Source of the DNA: Astragalus membranaceus
Lineage: Eukaryota > Streptophyta > Magnoliopsida > Fabales > Fabaceae
Direction: 5' to 3'
DNA: 64,000 bases
Assembly (NCBI GenBank): GCA_039519185.1
Contig: CM076854.1
Location: 17,643,192 to 17,707,191, forward strand
The notes beneath the pieces are model-generated. The model was not told the DNA's origin. It searched no databases and saw only the letters and a program-made list of their open reading frames with translations. The translations under genes and the position numbers were made by a program. This document shows, in pieces, positions 1-12,701 of this stretch. Numbering within the stretch: position 1 is the stretch's first letter; every line of letters starts with the position of its first letter.

Positions 1-481
1 CTGTGTTGATGGAGTTTACTAACTCTGTGTTGTGGTGATTTTCTAAAAATGAGATTTTTGGGACTCTCTGGTCCGAAGTAACTTTTCTCTTGGATGGTGC
101 ATGAAATGCATGCACTTGGGTATTTGGGTGCACATGAATGCAATGATTGATTTTGGGTGGGATGCTCTTTCTGTTTGATTTTCATTCTTTTCTTTTTCTT
201 TTGTTATTCTTTCGCTCTTTCTGAGATGCGAATTTGAAAGTGTAATGCACTACTGTTTGATGCCATGGAGTGACGAACGGTATGGATGATATGAGAATGA
301 TGAATGATATGAAGATGTTGTGTTCTTTTATGTTCCATCTTCTGTGATTTTCTTCTCTTTTGTTTTTTTTTTGTTTATTCTGTTTGTTTTCTTTAAGCAG
401 CTTTCTTTTTTCTGCTTGTTTGTTTTTTTTTTGGCATTTTTGCTCTTTTGGCTTATCTTTCTCTTTTTTTGTCTATTTCTT
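1..481 (-). other. Noncoding tract 3' of the Tat integrase
   Basis: This is low-complexity, T-rich DNA on the plus strand with repeated words such as atgaatg and gatatgaa. The same style of sequence fills 2330-6700, so I read it as part of the retrotransposon between integrase and the missing 3' LTR. I see no gene here; the pyrimidine-rich stretch at 340-480 only yields a hydrophobic, phenylalanine-rich spurious frame. Confidence 0.5.
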
Positions 482-1459
482 TCAAACATAATGCTTCTTC
501 ACAGAGTCTGAATTGACTGGGTTCTTGAGATCTTCGCCGTCCATGTTGGTAAGTATCAGTGCTCCTCTGGAGAAAGCTTTCTTGACAACATATGGTCCTT
601 CATATTTGGGAGCCCATTTGCCCCTGGGGTCCGTCTGGAGCAGCAAGATCTGCTTGAGCACAAGGTCTCCTTCGCTGAATTCTCGGGGACGAACCTTCTC
701 GTCGAAAGCTGTCTTCATCCTTTGTTGATACAGCTGCCCATGACATAAGGCGGCAATCCTTTTTTCCTCAACGAGGTTCAACTGGTCAAGACGGGACCGA
801 ACCCATTCTGCTTCATCAAGTTTTGTCTCCATTAACACCTGCAGGGATGGTATTTCAACTTCAATCGGGAGGACTGCCTCTGACCCGTAAACCAGTGAGT
901 AAGGGGTTGCCCCTGTTGAGGTACGTACTGAAATTCGGTAGCCATGCAAAGCAAAGGGAAGCCCCCCATGCCAACCCTTGTAGGTTACCACCATATTTTG
1001 CACTATCCTTTTGATGTTCCTGTTGGCTGCTTCAACTGCCCCATTCATCTTCGGGCGGTAGGGAGAGGAATTATGATGCTGAATTTTGAATTCTTTGCAC
1101 CGGTCCTTCATTATTTTACTGTTCAGGTTGCTGCCGTTATCCGTGACGATCTTGTTTGGAAGACCGTAACGGCAAATCAGATCTTTCTTTACAAACTTGG
1201 CAACCACAGCACTAGTTATACTGGAGTACGAGGCAGTTTCAACCCGCTTGGTGAAGTAGTCAATGGTGACCAAAATGAAGCGATGCCCATTCGACGCTTT
1301 AGGCTCGATGGGACTGATAACATCCATTCCCCACATTGAGAACGGTCAAGATGCAGACAGAACATTCAAGGAAGCAGGCGGTACATGAATGTGATCGGCA
1401 TAGATCTGGCATTTGTGCATTTTCTTACAAAGCTGTAGCAGTCTGATTCCATCTGCAAT
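482..1459 (-). pseudogene. Tat-type integrase, broken by stop and frameshift
   Basis: The longest open stretch (1336-482, 284 codons) begins at WGMDVI, inside the integrase core. Visible core features are the first Asp in GMDVISP, the second Asp in TDNGSNL, and the Glu in NGAVEAANRN. It is followed by the GATPYSLVYGSEAVLP block and a C-terminal segment with KWAPKYEGPYVVKKAF, typical of Ty3 integrases of the Tat lineage. The zinc-binding N-terminal part lies at 1460-1337 but is damaged. One in-frame TGA replaces a probable Trp just before PFSMWGMD, there is a frameshift near KCQIYADH, and a second TGA sits at the junction with RNase H. The protein cannot be made in one piece, so this is a pseudogene. 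Confidence 0.85.
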
Positions 1460-2330
1460 CAGTAGTAACCAGCTCTCAGGATTTTTCTAGCCATTGCGTG
1501 CCCGCTGGAATGAACCCCAAATGAGCCCTCATGAACATCTCGCATAATCTTTACTGATTCTTCTCTTGTTACACACCTGAGGAGTACCAAGTCATGGTTT
1601 CTCTTGTAAAGGACGTCTCCACTCAAGAAGAAATTCCTTGACAATCTTCTGATAGTTCTCTTGTCATTTTCTGATGCCCCAGGTGGGTATTCCTGATTAA
1701 TGATGTATCGCTTGATGTCATGATACCAAGGCTTATCATCAGGCTCTTCGTCTATGGATGTGCAGTAATGATGCGCAGGCAGGTTCAGATGTGGGATTCG
1801 GATGTGAGTTAAACTCTTATCACAGCTGATGTTAAACATGGAGGACAAGGTTGCCAAGGCATCGGCCAGCTGGTTTTCACTTCGAGGGATGTGTTTGAAA
1901 GTGATTTCGTCGAAAGACTCCATCAATTCTTGCACATAGTCGCAATAAGGGATCAGTTTGGGATCTCTGGTCTCCCAATCGCCTCTTACTTGATGAATCA
2001 CCAGGGCTGAATCACCGTACGCATCAAGCCTTTTGACTTTCCACTTCAAGGCTGCCTGCATGCCCAGGATGCATGCTTCATACTCGGCAATGTTGTTTGT
2101 GACGTAGAAGCTCAGTCTTGCAGTGACAGGAATGAAGTGGTTGTCAGGAAATATCAACACAACATCTGCCCCATGCCCCCATATGTCGGACGCACCGTCG
2201 AAGATCATCCGCCATCTTTCATTTTCTTGGGATTTCCCCTCGTCGAAACAATGCCATGATATCTTCATCAGGAAAATCATGTTGCATTGGCTGGTAGTCT
2301 GGACTTGGCCGACATGCTAAGTACTCTGCA
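1459..2330 (-). pseudogene. Tat-type archaeal-like RNase H region
   Basis: The open part (2280-1459, 273 codons) contains an RNase H fold: MIFDGASDIWGHGADVVL supplies the first Asp, NNIAEYEACILGM the Glu, AYGDSALVIHQVRG the next Asp, and NQLADALATL the last Asp. This is the additional RNase H found upstream of integrase in Tat elements. Codons in another frame continue upstream to about 2330 (LAEYLACRPSPDYQP), so there is a frameshift near 2280. At 2330 the similarity stops abruptly after a sequence reading TCTCACTTGCAG on the minus strand, which resembles an intron acceptor. No reverse transcriptase is found further upstream. Confidence 0.8.
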
Positions 2331-5300
2331 AGTGAGATGAACGAATGCATGCAATGCAAATGCCATGATTGCTTTCTGATGGGATGCAGAATGACTTTTC
2401 CTTTTTACTTTTCTTTTGTTGCTTTTTGTTTTTCTTTTTGGTATATGATGAATGCATGAAACGCGAATGTGAATATGATGCGAATGAAATGCTTGGATGC
2501 AAATGTTATGGCACATGGTGCGATGGTATGATATGAAGTATAGAACATTTCTTTTGGTAATGATGAGACATGAGACTTTATATGTAAGAAGCGGAGGCGA
2601 TTATCCCTTGGAAAGTTAGGCTTGATTCAAAAATTTGGTAATCTCAAGGTTGTTATCTACAGGTATTGATATGAAAAGGTATTTGACCATATTTGCAAGC
2701 TCGCTTCTTTTTCTCTTCCATTATGATGCCCCATGATGACCGAAGTTTATGTCCACAAAGTTACCTAAGTGGATTTTTAGCATCACATGATCAACTTGTG
2801 TTCTTTCTCTATGAAGCATTGTTTAGTAAAGACGTACGTTAGTGCAAGTATAGATGAATGAGTCAGTTAACTTGGGGTTTTAAAGGCCTAGGGTGAGGAT
2901 ATTTGTGGCGCATGAAGGGGTGAATGACTGATTGGTCTTTGTTAAGGTCGTGAAAGGTAGGTTTTTCCAAGCCAAGAAATGTGGGACTGCCCCCAATTTA
3001 GATTTGATGACGGTGAGTAATAACTTGCTCCTGTCTAGTGGTGACAGGCTGGGGGCGTAGAAAATGATGAATTGGCTTTGGAGTGAAAGGTGGAAGGCAA
3101 AAGACTTTCCTCAACCCACAGAGTTTGGTATTGCCCTAATTATGGTAAGGACAAGGTTGCCCCGACTAGAGTAGCAGAATAATGAGTTGAGAAATTGCCC
3201 CGGTATGGTTTTGGGCATGTGAATATGGCAAGGGGATGAGATGGGTGTAAGGTGAATCCTCCCATTTGTAGGTGGAGTGACGAGCGACGGGGCTGCCCCA
3301 CCTGGTAATGGGATTTCAGATGGTTGTTTTAAGTGAGGATTGGAAAAGGTGACGGAGTTAGGGTTATGGGTTTTTGGAGATGGTCAAATATGGCTGCATA
3401 GACTGGGTGTGGTGCGGGATGGATGTTGGACATATTTCCCCGAGCTTATGTGGAACAAATAGTGAAAGGAGTACCCCACTTTAGGTTCAAGGCGAACATC
3501 CTGGCATGAACCTTTTGGTTGTCTATAAAATGAGTCTCCGACTATGATAGTCTTGAGCTCGCTATGATGAAAACTTCACTTAGTGATCACTAAACATTGT
3601 CTTGATGTAACTTGAATGATTCTTGGAGTGCAAGCCTTTTGATTTTTCTTTTCTTTTGAGTTTCTTTTTTTTTTTTTTTTTGAGATTTTTTTTTTTTTTT
3701 TTTTGAGCAAACATATTGTAAATAAATAAACTTATTTGTCCTAAGATTAAAACTTTGAGAAAACAGGAGCAATCAGTCATTGATCAGAATGGATTTTTGG
3801 AGTTGTGATGTGGCTAATGATTAATGATTTATGAAGGGAGGGATAATTGGGCTCAAAGAAGTATTTGATGATTGATGGAACAGATGGTTTTTTTTTAGTG
3901 GTATGATTTGGCTAGTGGTTAATGAAAGTACGAGTTATTAAGCTTAATGAGGTGTTTGAGGTTTTATTGAGATGAGAACTTCTTATGTGTCTCATGGTAA
4001 AATGGACCTGTTTAGGATTATGACTTGGCAAAGGGTTTGTGGGGGGATAGGCCGAAGGAAGTGTTTGAAGATTGATTTTAGACAAGGATCTCTTAAGCGT
4101 TTAATGGTATAAAGTATCAGCTCACAATTTGTACTACCTTGCTTCTTTTTTTATTTTTTTCTTTTTGTTTGAATTTTTCAATTCTCTTTTTTGACTTCAC
4201 TTTTTGTGATTCTTATTTTCTCTTTTTTTTTGAACTGAGTGAGCTGCTAGAAGTGATACACCATTTTCAACGTGGAATTAATCCTTGTCTAGGGTGATTG
4301 AAATGTTTTTTTTTTTGGATTAAGGTGGGTGGTAAAGGATTTTTTTTTGAGGATATGGAAAGATGGTTCAACTTCATTTCAAATCATGATTGCTCGTTTT
4401 CTCAAAAAATAACTTAAGGACAATAATTTACTTATTTTATATACTTGCTCTTTTCCGTTATTTCTCTTTTTTTTGTGCCCTAATTTTTGCTTAGGCCGCT
4501 CTTACGAGTTTTCAACCTAACGGGCCTTTTTTGATTTTTTTTTGTAAAGGACTTGCACCAAGGGAAGACAATATTGACAAGGTATCGTAGTGACCACAAA
4601 TTTGCCCCTAGTAATGAGGGTCTAAAGTGATGTTTCATTAGTGAGAACAACCCAAATAATCAACTAGGTACTGATGTGGGGGATATGTACTTTATGGATG
4701 GTCGGGGTGGGGTTAGACTGGGATGGTGATGATGACAAGGAAGGAAACTGACTGACTCAAACAAGAGAAACTGCACGTGTCATACACGTTCACTATAGGA
4801 ATGCTTCACAGAGAGTCAACATTAGTTAGAACAATGAATTGATGAGCTGCTTCAGTTTTTTTTTTTTTTTTTTTGTCATGGAATGGATGGGATGCAGTGC
4901 TTTTGAAAGACATGCAAATGAGCTATTGATTTGCAAAACTGAGTGCCTTGGAACACCTTGAGTTTGCAACCAAGTAAGGATAAACTTTTTCAAAAAAAGG
5001 ATGATTGTTTTGCAAGAACGTCTCGCTTCTCATCACAACTTTTATTTTATGCAATGAATGAATGAACAAATTAAGGTATGCAAGTATGATGCAAATGCGT
5101 GGAGAACGACTACTCGAAAAGTGTGGCTTATTCTAAATTATTTTGTTGCAAGACAAAATATGGAATACCAATGCGAATGATGCAAGAATGGTGCCCCCCA
5201 TTTTTTTTCCAAATGATTTTTGATTTTTTTTTATTTTTTTAGAGGCGAGACAAGATGCGAAATGCCAATGCCCCTTTTTTGAATGATGAGAGATGCAAGA

Positions 5301-7709
5301 ATGGTGATGTGAGGCAACTGATTGTCGTTACCCTGAGTAACTTGCCTGAAACATTGAGTGGATCCTGACTCAATACTTCACACAATGTACTGAGACGTTT
5401 TGACAATTAGTTGACTCAATTTAATTCCCTACTTGAAATTAAAATACGTGCGACTGGGTCAAAGTGCTCTGACATCGTAAAGTAACATCTCAAATTTGTA
5501 GTCGACAAACAAATTTGAGACATTACCCTTCGCCGTTCAAAAGTGCACTTCTATCCATTAAGCCATCACATGAGAAATTTTCTTTGTTTCGAAAGGATGC
5601 ATGCAGGGAGAAATGATGTATTCGAACAAAGTGATGAGGTTAATGAAATGATGCATGAGCGCCACATTGACGCGATGTCCGCATTATTTGATGATAGTTT
5701 TTGCATAATCAAGGATGAATGAAATGCGATATGGATGATAGATGCTTCTGGTTTTCATTTTTCTTATGCAATGAAATGAAATGCGTGATGCTTGCGATTA
5801 CTTTCCTAATGCATGGGAGATATTGAATGAAGATGCATGCGAGATGAGACGTTAATGCTTATTTTTGATTTGCGACACAGAAAAGTATTAATGCGATGAT
5901 GTGATATGGACAGACGACGGAATGAGTGGGTGAATGAATGAACGAATGTGCATTTTGAATGAGGATAACGTAAATTGCATCACTTGATGATTTTTCATGA
6001 TTATGAGCGAATGAAATACCATAGGGATGATAATTGTTTTTTTTTAGAATTTTGTTTTATGTAATGCATGATGCCATGATGCGAAGTGCGGATGATGATT
6101 GCTTTTCGTTTTATTCTTAAACTATGAAATGGAGTGCCTGATACTAACAATTATTTTTAGTGCGTGGAAAGATATGATTCTTATCAAAATGCATGCGAAA
6201 TGAGATGTTTATTTGATTTATTTTTTGTAATGCAAAGAAAAAATGCATGTAGTATGTTTTCTAAAAAAACTTGTGGAAAATAATAATTTTTGATTTTTCT
6301 TGATTTTTGGTTTTTTTTTTGATAAAAGACGGTATGCACTAATACTTGTTTGAATGCAAGTGCAATGCAATATGTATGATTTCATGTTTGTCTTGGTGCC
6401 GGGAATCACGGTGTACTATGTCTTGCCAGAGGTTTAACGGTGGATTTTGATTATTTTTTCTTTGAAACACAACAAGGTTAGAATCAATAAGCGAAACAAA
6501 GCACATTCCATGCATTCAAACTTAAACAAACTCACACCTCGGAGTATACGCTGTTTCACTTTTGATTCCACATCGTGCCTATGACAAGATTCTTTGTCAC
6601 TTTGGGATTCTCGGTAAACAAACTTTGATGAAATGCAAGGATGCATGCATGAACTGTAAAAGCTTCTGTTGGATGCAATGCGAGGATGCATGCAAAATGA
6701 TGATGATGTTTTATGCATATGCAGATTAGGGCAAAATCCTTATTGGCATTAGTTCAAGTTTTTTTGGTTTTTTTTTGAAAAATGCGAGCCGTACGTGGTT
6801 TCATATGGACCAAGTGAGAGAAAGGCTACAACGGCAGCTCGTTCTCTCTTTTTTTTTAAAAAGAGTGGGCCAGATGTCACTTCGTACGGACCAGCAAAAG
6901 AAAGGCTACAACGGCAGCTCTTTCTCTACTTTTATTTGGAAAACCTCCTACTCTTTTTGAAAACATGTCTATATTACCATGCAACACACAATTTGGTATG
7001 CCCCTTATGTCCTACGAAGGTGGGGACCTAAGTTCTAGGACAACTCAAATGTTCCTCCCATGCGGGTTCTAGTCACTTCCTTACCAGGCTACCAGAGCTA
7101 ATTCTCTTTCACAATAGCACCCACAACGATGGAACGCCATCTGGTGTGAGGCATCATGAAAGAGCATACTCTGGCTGAAACTTTCGTGAGAGTCGGAAGG
7201 ACAACAGTCCAATTGCCAGTCACTACTCGTTTTCACTCTCCTAAGTTTTGTCAGACCTTGGGTTTTAGGCCCCTCTCAAAGCATAGTAAGCATAAGGTGT
7301 GAGTGTGTGCAGCAAGGGCATACCGCCTAACACTACCCACATATACCCCACCTGCAAAGGAAAACCCAGAACAATCCAAATAATAGCAGGTAATAACATG
7401 TCGTCTACCCTAGGGTTCAATATCACAATACTAATAATCCAACCTAGGTTTCAGCAGCAGTCATATGCACTGCTTACCTCAAGAAAGAGAGCGGAGAAGA
7501 AGGGATCATAATAGAATGGGAGGGAATGCATGTTTTTACCTTAAGAAAGGGAGCAGAGAATAGGGGACATGGGAATTGAGGAACGCATGAACATGGCATT
7601 GTGAACAAATAGAAAAGAAGTAAAACAAAGCTTTCAACTCAATTAATTTTAAAACCACACATCAAAGTTAACTAGGCTTGACCCTCGTCTTTTTTTTTTT
7701 AAAAAAAGT
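2331..7709 (-). other. Long noncoding interior of the Tat element
   Basis: This 5.4 kb has no supportable coding region on either strand. It is rich in degenerate words such as gatgaatg, atgcgaatg and gcatgc and contains poly-T runs at 3664-3680, 3687-3704 and 4857-4875. I looked on the minus strand for gag, protease and RT motifs (zinc knuckle, DTG/DLGAS, F/Y-x-DD) and saw none. Short open frames here are by-products of simple sequence. By position it is the region between the primer site and the RNase H coding part. Confidence 0.55.
6785..6936. repeat. Two-copy tandem repeat, about 80 bp
   Basis: Two diverged copies share gagccgtacg/cacttcgtacg, a tatggaccaagtgag/tacggaccagcaaaag block, and gaaaggctacaacggcagct. 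They lie within the noncoding interior of the Tat element and are separated by a short T-run and A-run. No coding meaning is apparent. Confidence 0.6.
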
Positions 7710-7728
7710 GTCCCCAGTGGAGTCGCCA
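7710..7728 (-). other. Primer binding site, tRNA-Arg
   Basis: On the minus strand this reads TGGCGACTCCACTGGGGAC and starts two bases after the LTR end. Its complement matches the 3' end, CCA included, of the plant tRNA-Arg(ACG) as I remember it, apart from one base. It fixes the element's orientation and the inner LTR boundary. Confidence 0.8.
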
Positions 7729-7730
7729 GC

Positions 7731-10700
7731 TGTTGCGCCCGAAAAAGTCCCCGAGGGAATCTTTCTTCGTTTACAACCTTTTGAGAAACAATGAAGTCGC
7801 CACCAATATTTTTATAAGGAAAATATTGAAGAAAACCTTTTGGAAAGCAGATGGCCTTTTGGAAAAAACGGAAGATTTGGGTTCGGGGGTCGGTTAGGCA
7901 TAGGGAAGGTTTTAGCACCCCACACCTCCTTTCTATCGAAAGGGAACCTTTAATAAAATGTGTGGTTTTAAATGTGAATTTGGAAAATACTTAAATTTGC
8001 CCTTTTTTCGAAAAGAGAATGAAAAGACTTAATGAAAATTTTTATTTTTTGGCAAAAGTGTTTGTTGCTTTTCTAGGAGAAAAAAAAAATGTTTTTAGTT
8101 TATTGTGCTTGACGGAGGATATCCGCTCCTACGTATCTCCCGGTGCGATGGAGAATTCAAAGCTACGTAGTTCTGGTTTTTTTGAAAAGGTTTTGTTTTT
8201 TAATCTTTTTGGAGTTTTTCGCAAAGAGGTTGAGCGTTCGCAGTGACCAAACAACAATGGTTTAGAGTGGTCGCACTACTAACTCGTATGAAAATGAATT
8301 ATCATTAACGTCCAAACGGCAACGGCGCGAGTGGTGATTAATGACAATTGGTTTTTATTTTGAGCATTGAGAATGTTTTTCGAAATTGGGGGAGAGCGTT
8401 TGTAAGGACCAAACAACAACGGTTTAGAGTGGCCACACTACTAGCTCCCACAGGAATGAAATCATCACCCACAATCAAACGGCAACGGCGCGAGTGATCA
8501 TTGGTGATGATTAATTTTAATTTCGATGTTTGAAGATATTTGTTTTCGATATAAGAAAATATTTATGTGGGGCAGGAAATATGTTATTTTTTTGAATGCA
8601 ATAGTAAAAATGGGGGTGCAAAAAAAGAAGCCCAATTCGCATGGGAGGGCCCAGTTAGCGAAACTGGGCTTAAGTGACAAAAGGGGCTTTATGCTTGGAC
8701 CTGGGGGGTGTAAATAACAATTTACTTGTTTCTTAAAAAAGGGTTTTACTTACCACTCCTTTTTACTAATGAAAGCTTTTTTGTTCTTTTTTTCTTTGAG
8801 ATTCTTTTGTTATTATTTTTTGGTTGAGGTAATTTTTGGTTGGAAAAGAATAAATAAATTAAATAAAAACGAAAAAAAAACAAAAATCAGTTTATTTGTT
8901 TTTAAAAAAGGTTTTATTTACCCTTTTTTATTAGTTGCTAGGAAATGGTTTCTATGAAGTGTTTTTTTGGTATTTGGTATAAAAAGATCTATTAATCATT
9001 TAGAGAAACACTTCACCTTAAAGTGTAAACATTAAACAAAATTGAATCATATAGAGTAATCCTTTCACTTAGATTAAAGTGCCATGGGCGCGAGTGAAAA
9101 TCAACTTACCCCATCATCAACATCTAGCAATGAGCAAAATAGAACATATGAACCAAGAAAATAAAGTTGAATCCTTTCTAGCCATCTTCACCACTTAAAT
9201 TAAAATGCACTAGGCACTAGCGGAGACTCATATGGCTAGATCATCAACAAATAACAACTAAAACAACTATTGAACAAGGGAAATTCATAAGGAAAGTTGA
9301 ATCCTATCTTAAAATCTTCTCCCTTAAATCATGGTGTTCTAAACACAAGGGAGAGTCAAGTTGTAAGATCATCAACATCACAAGGACTAAAAATCACATT
9401 TAACACAAGGCTTTAAACACTAATAATAAATCATCCTCAAGTGAAAAGGAACCACAAGATAAGTTAAAAAAAAGGAAAATGCGAAATATAAGGGATATAA
9501 AATCACATGTTTATTTCATTTTAAAAAAACAAAGATCAACACAAACTAACAACAAGCTAAATTACTCAAAGGTGAGAAGCAACTTCTCACCCTAACAACA
9601 ACAAACTACATTCTAAAAGTGAAAATGATGAGTATATCAAAAATAAAGAGGAGGATATGAGATGAAGATGATAAGGTAAATCTTGATGCAAAATGTTTGA
9701 AAATGATGCTAAGACATTAGGAATTTTACCTTATCTCTAAAATAGGTAGAAAATTGGAGAAGTAGAGGAGAGGTAAATAAAGGGAAGCTACGGTTTTAAT
9801 GGAGGAGAGGAGGAGAAGGATTATGTGCTTGATTTTTCTTGAGTGTGAGAGGAATGGATTGGAGGTAGTTTGATGATGAATTGGTTAAGAGAAATTGAAA
9901 AAAAATGGAGGTGGTTTAGGAGAGGTGAGGCTACGGTTTTAGAGGAGAGGAGGAGGAGAGGAGTTATGTCAAAATCTTAGAGTGAGACCAAATGAGAGCT
10001 AAGAAGGGTTTTTCAAGGGGAAGTGTGTGAGAGAGAGTGAGTTGAGTGATATGTGAGGGAGAGAGAGAGATGGCCGTAGGGGGGGGGGGAAGGTTGAGTG
10101 TGTGAGTGTGTGTGAGAGTGAGTGATGGGAAGGGTGGAGTGTATGGGGAAAGGAGATGTGGGGAAGTGGGGATGTGGGGAAGTGGGGTTGTGTGTGGAAG
10201 TGGGATTGTGAGTTCCAAGGAGGAAAAGAGGGAAAGTGGGGCGGATTTCTAGGCTAGGAGAGAGGGGATGAATGTGGATGATTTTTAAGGCTAAGGGGGA
10301 GAGTGAATGTAGACACATTTTAGGGTTAAGGGGGGTGGTGAATGTGGACATATTTTAGGGTTAAGGGGGATTCGAATTTAGGGTTTAGTTGGAGTGGGTT
10401 GGATGGAGTTGTGTGTTGGGTTATGGGTTGGATATGGGTTAGGGTTAGGATATGGATTGGGTTTGGTGGAGGAGTTGGATTGGGCTTGGTGGAGGAGTTG
10501 GATATGGGTTAGGTTTATGCGAATTGGGCATAAGGTTTGGTGGAGGAGTGGGCTTTAGATGGCCCAATCCTAAATGCACCTCTATCTATTTTTTACAAAC
10601 CTCCCCTATTTACTCCTTTGCTTATTTTGTTTCTCTACTTCTAATTATTATTATTTTTTTTTATAAAAAATTGGAACTTGTAGCAAACAAAAATAAAATA

Positions 10701-10774
10701 AAACATGGCATAAAATAATTATTTTTATAGATAAAATTTCTTATTTTTGGATAGGACAAAATTAGGGTGTTACA
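7731..10774 (-). repeat. 5' LTR of the Tat/Ogre element
   Basis: On the minus strand the LTR starts TGTAACACCCTAATTTTG at 10774 and ends CGGGCGCAACA at 7731, immediately before the primer site. The opening TGTAACACCC is common among plant Ty3 LTRs. Its length of about 3.0 kb is long but suits this lineage. It contains a G/A-rich block at 9730-10560 on the plus strand and an internal tandem duplication at 8233-8513. The partner LTR is outside the window, so neither age nor target site duplication can be measured. Confidence 0.75.
8233..8513. repeat. Tandem duplication inside the Tat LTR
   Basis: Copies at about 8233-8352 and 8397-8513 share gaccaaacaacaa(t/c)ggtttagagtgg, cactacta(a/g)ct and caaacggcaacggcgcgagtg. 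They differ at many positions, so the duplication is old or was carried by earlier copies of the element. Confidence 0.75.
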
Positions 10775-11316
10775 TTGTTTTTATCACATAAGTAGGATTA
10801 GCTACCCTATGCATGTTCATAATCAATTAGTTGATCAGCGACCGTACTGCAATTAGTTAGTGGACCTATAGGATAATTGGGGCTAAAATTAATGCATGAC
10901 CAAACTTTAATTTAGTCTTCCAATCATTCAACCTTTTTGCTCTTTATGATTTTCTTAAATTTAAATTCTTGCATGACCAAAAAAGGGTTAGTTTAGGAAA
11001 AAGAATATTAATCGCGAATGACCAAACGGATTAATAGTTTTAGTAAAGGGATTGGTAATTATATAACTAAATTATATCGAAACTTGCAAGTGAAACCGTG
11101 ACTCTAGACCTCTCCTCATTTATTAAGTCTAGTATTTTAATTCTTGTTATTTATTTCTTTTTATTTGTTTTCATTACAACTAAATTATCGATTCGTCTAA
11201 ACAATATATAAGATCTTTACTAGTTTGGTACTTGTTAATTAATCCCTGTGGATACGATAATCTTTTATACTACTTCTGCGGTAGAGTACACTTGCTCTAA
11301 GTGTGTTTTTAACGCA
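10775..11316 (+). repeat. Fragment of another LTR (3' end)
   Basis: The stretch around 11225-11316 has the layout of a Ty3-type LTR 3' end: ccctgtggatacgataatc, then a gtacacttgctctaa block, then ...taacgcaaca. The Athila LTR in this window has the same layout (gaggacgatatccgg ... gtacacttgccaa ... aaca). No primer site follows because a microsatellite starts at once. The upstream part has no gene. A similar signature on the opposite strand lies near 19450-19530. Confidence 0.45.
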
Positions 11317-11793
<477 letters not shown>

Positions 11794-11809
11794 CACTAGT
11801 GGAAAAAAG

Positions 11810-12430
11810 ACATTTAGCGTCGGTTAAATTGGACATTTAGCGTCGGTTATCGCCCGACGCTAAATCGCCCGATGCTAATTGTCATACATTTAGCATCGGT
11901 TATTTAACCGACGCTAAATGTCACATTTAGCATCAGGTGTTCAAATAACCGATGCTAAATGTCCATTTCATCACTGTTTTTGCTCTGAAAATGACATTTA
12001 GCATCGGTTATTTGAAACAACCGATGCTAAATGTCCTGAAAAATGACATTTAGCATCGGCTGTTTGAAACAACCGATGCTAAATGTCCTGAAAAATGACA
12101 TTTAGCATCGGGTGTTTGAAACAACCGATGCTAAATGTCCTGAAAGTGACATTTAGCATCGGTTGTTCCAAATAACCGATGCTAAAAGTCATTTTTGATA
12201 AAAAAAAATGACATTTAGCATCGGGTGTTTGAAACAACCGATGCTAAATGTCCTAAAAGTGACATTTAGCATCGGTTGTTCCAAATAACCGATGCTAAAA
12301 GTCATTTTTGATAAAAACAATGACATTTAGCATCGCTTGTTTCAAACAACCGATGCTAAATGTCATTTTCTTGATAAAAAAAAGACATTTAGCATCGCTT
12401 GTTTGAAACAAGTGATGCTAAATGTCTAAT
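11810..12430. repeat. Left subterminal palindrome array of the CACTA element
   Basis: About nine units pair acatttagcatcgg with its complement ccgatgctaaatgt across a short core (ttgtttgaaacaa or similar), so each unit can fold into a hairpin. The outermost units use agcgtcgg instead of agcatcgg. Spacers such as cctgaaaaatg and tttttgataaaaa recur, which shows growth by local duplication. Confidence 0.92.
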
Positions 12431-12701
12431 TTCTTTTTATACATGCCTCACAAACATCAATTCTGAAATATACCCAAAGGCAAAAAAGCAATCTTTCCAA
12501 TACTGTCATATCCAATACAGCATCTTAACTTCAATATGGATGATATATTCAAGAACTATCTGAAGTTATCTCATTAGAGTGAAATACATGAAAAAATGAC
12601 AAAATAAATAAATGCAAACAGAAGAGTTTGCTAAGTCATAAATAGAATTGGAAAAGAAAATGCAAGCAGTGTCATGAACAACTGACACTCTGCCAATGCA
12701 T

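Larger units (their letters stand above)
1..10774 (-). mobile_element. Partial Tat/Ogre-type Ty3 LTR retrotransposon
   Basis: This is a minus-strand element that runs off the left edge of the window. Reading right to left it has a 5' LTR (10774-7731), a tRNA-Arg primer site (7728-7710), a long noncoding interior, an archaeal-type RNase H region (about 2330-1459) and an integrase (about 1459-482). The order LTR, PBS, RNase H, integrase on one strand shows a single element. An extra RNase H just before integrase is a known Tat-lineage trait, and a tRNA-Arg primer is what I recall for Ogre. Gag, protease and reverse transcriptase are not visible between 2330 and 7710, so the copy looks like a non-autonomous or deleted derivative. 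The 3' LTR would lie left of position 1. Confidence 0.8.

Noticed and set aside
9964..10351. Pro/Ser/His-rich minus-strand frames within the Tat LTR
   Set aside because: They follow from low-complexity gtg/gag-rich DNA in the LTR and overlap in two frames.
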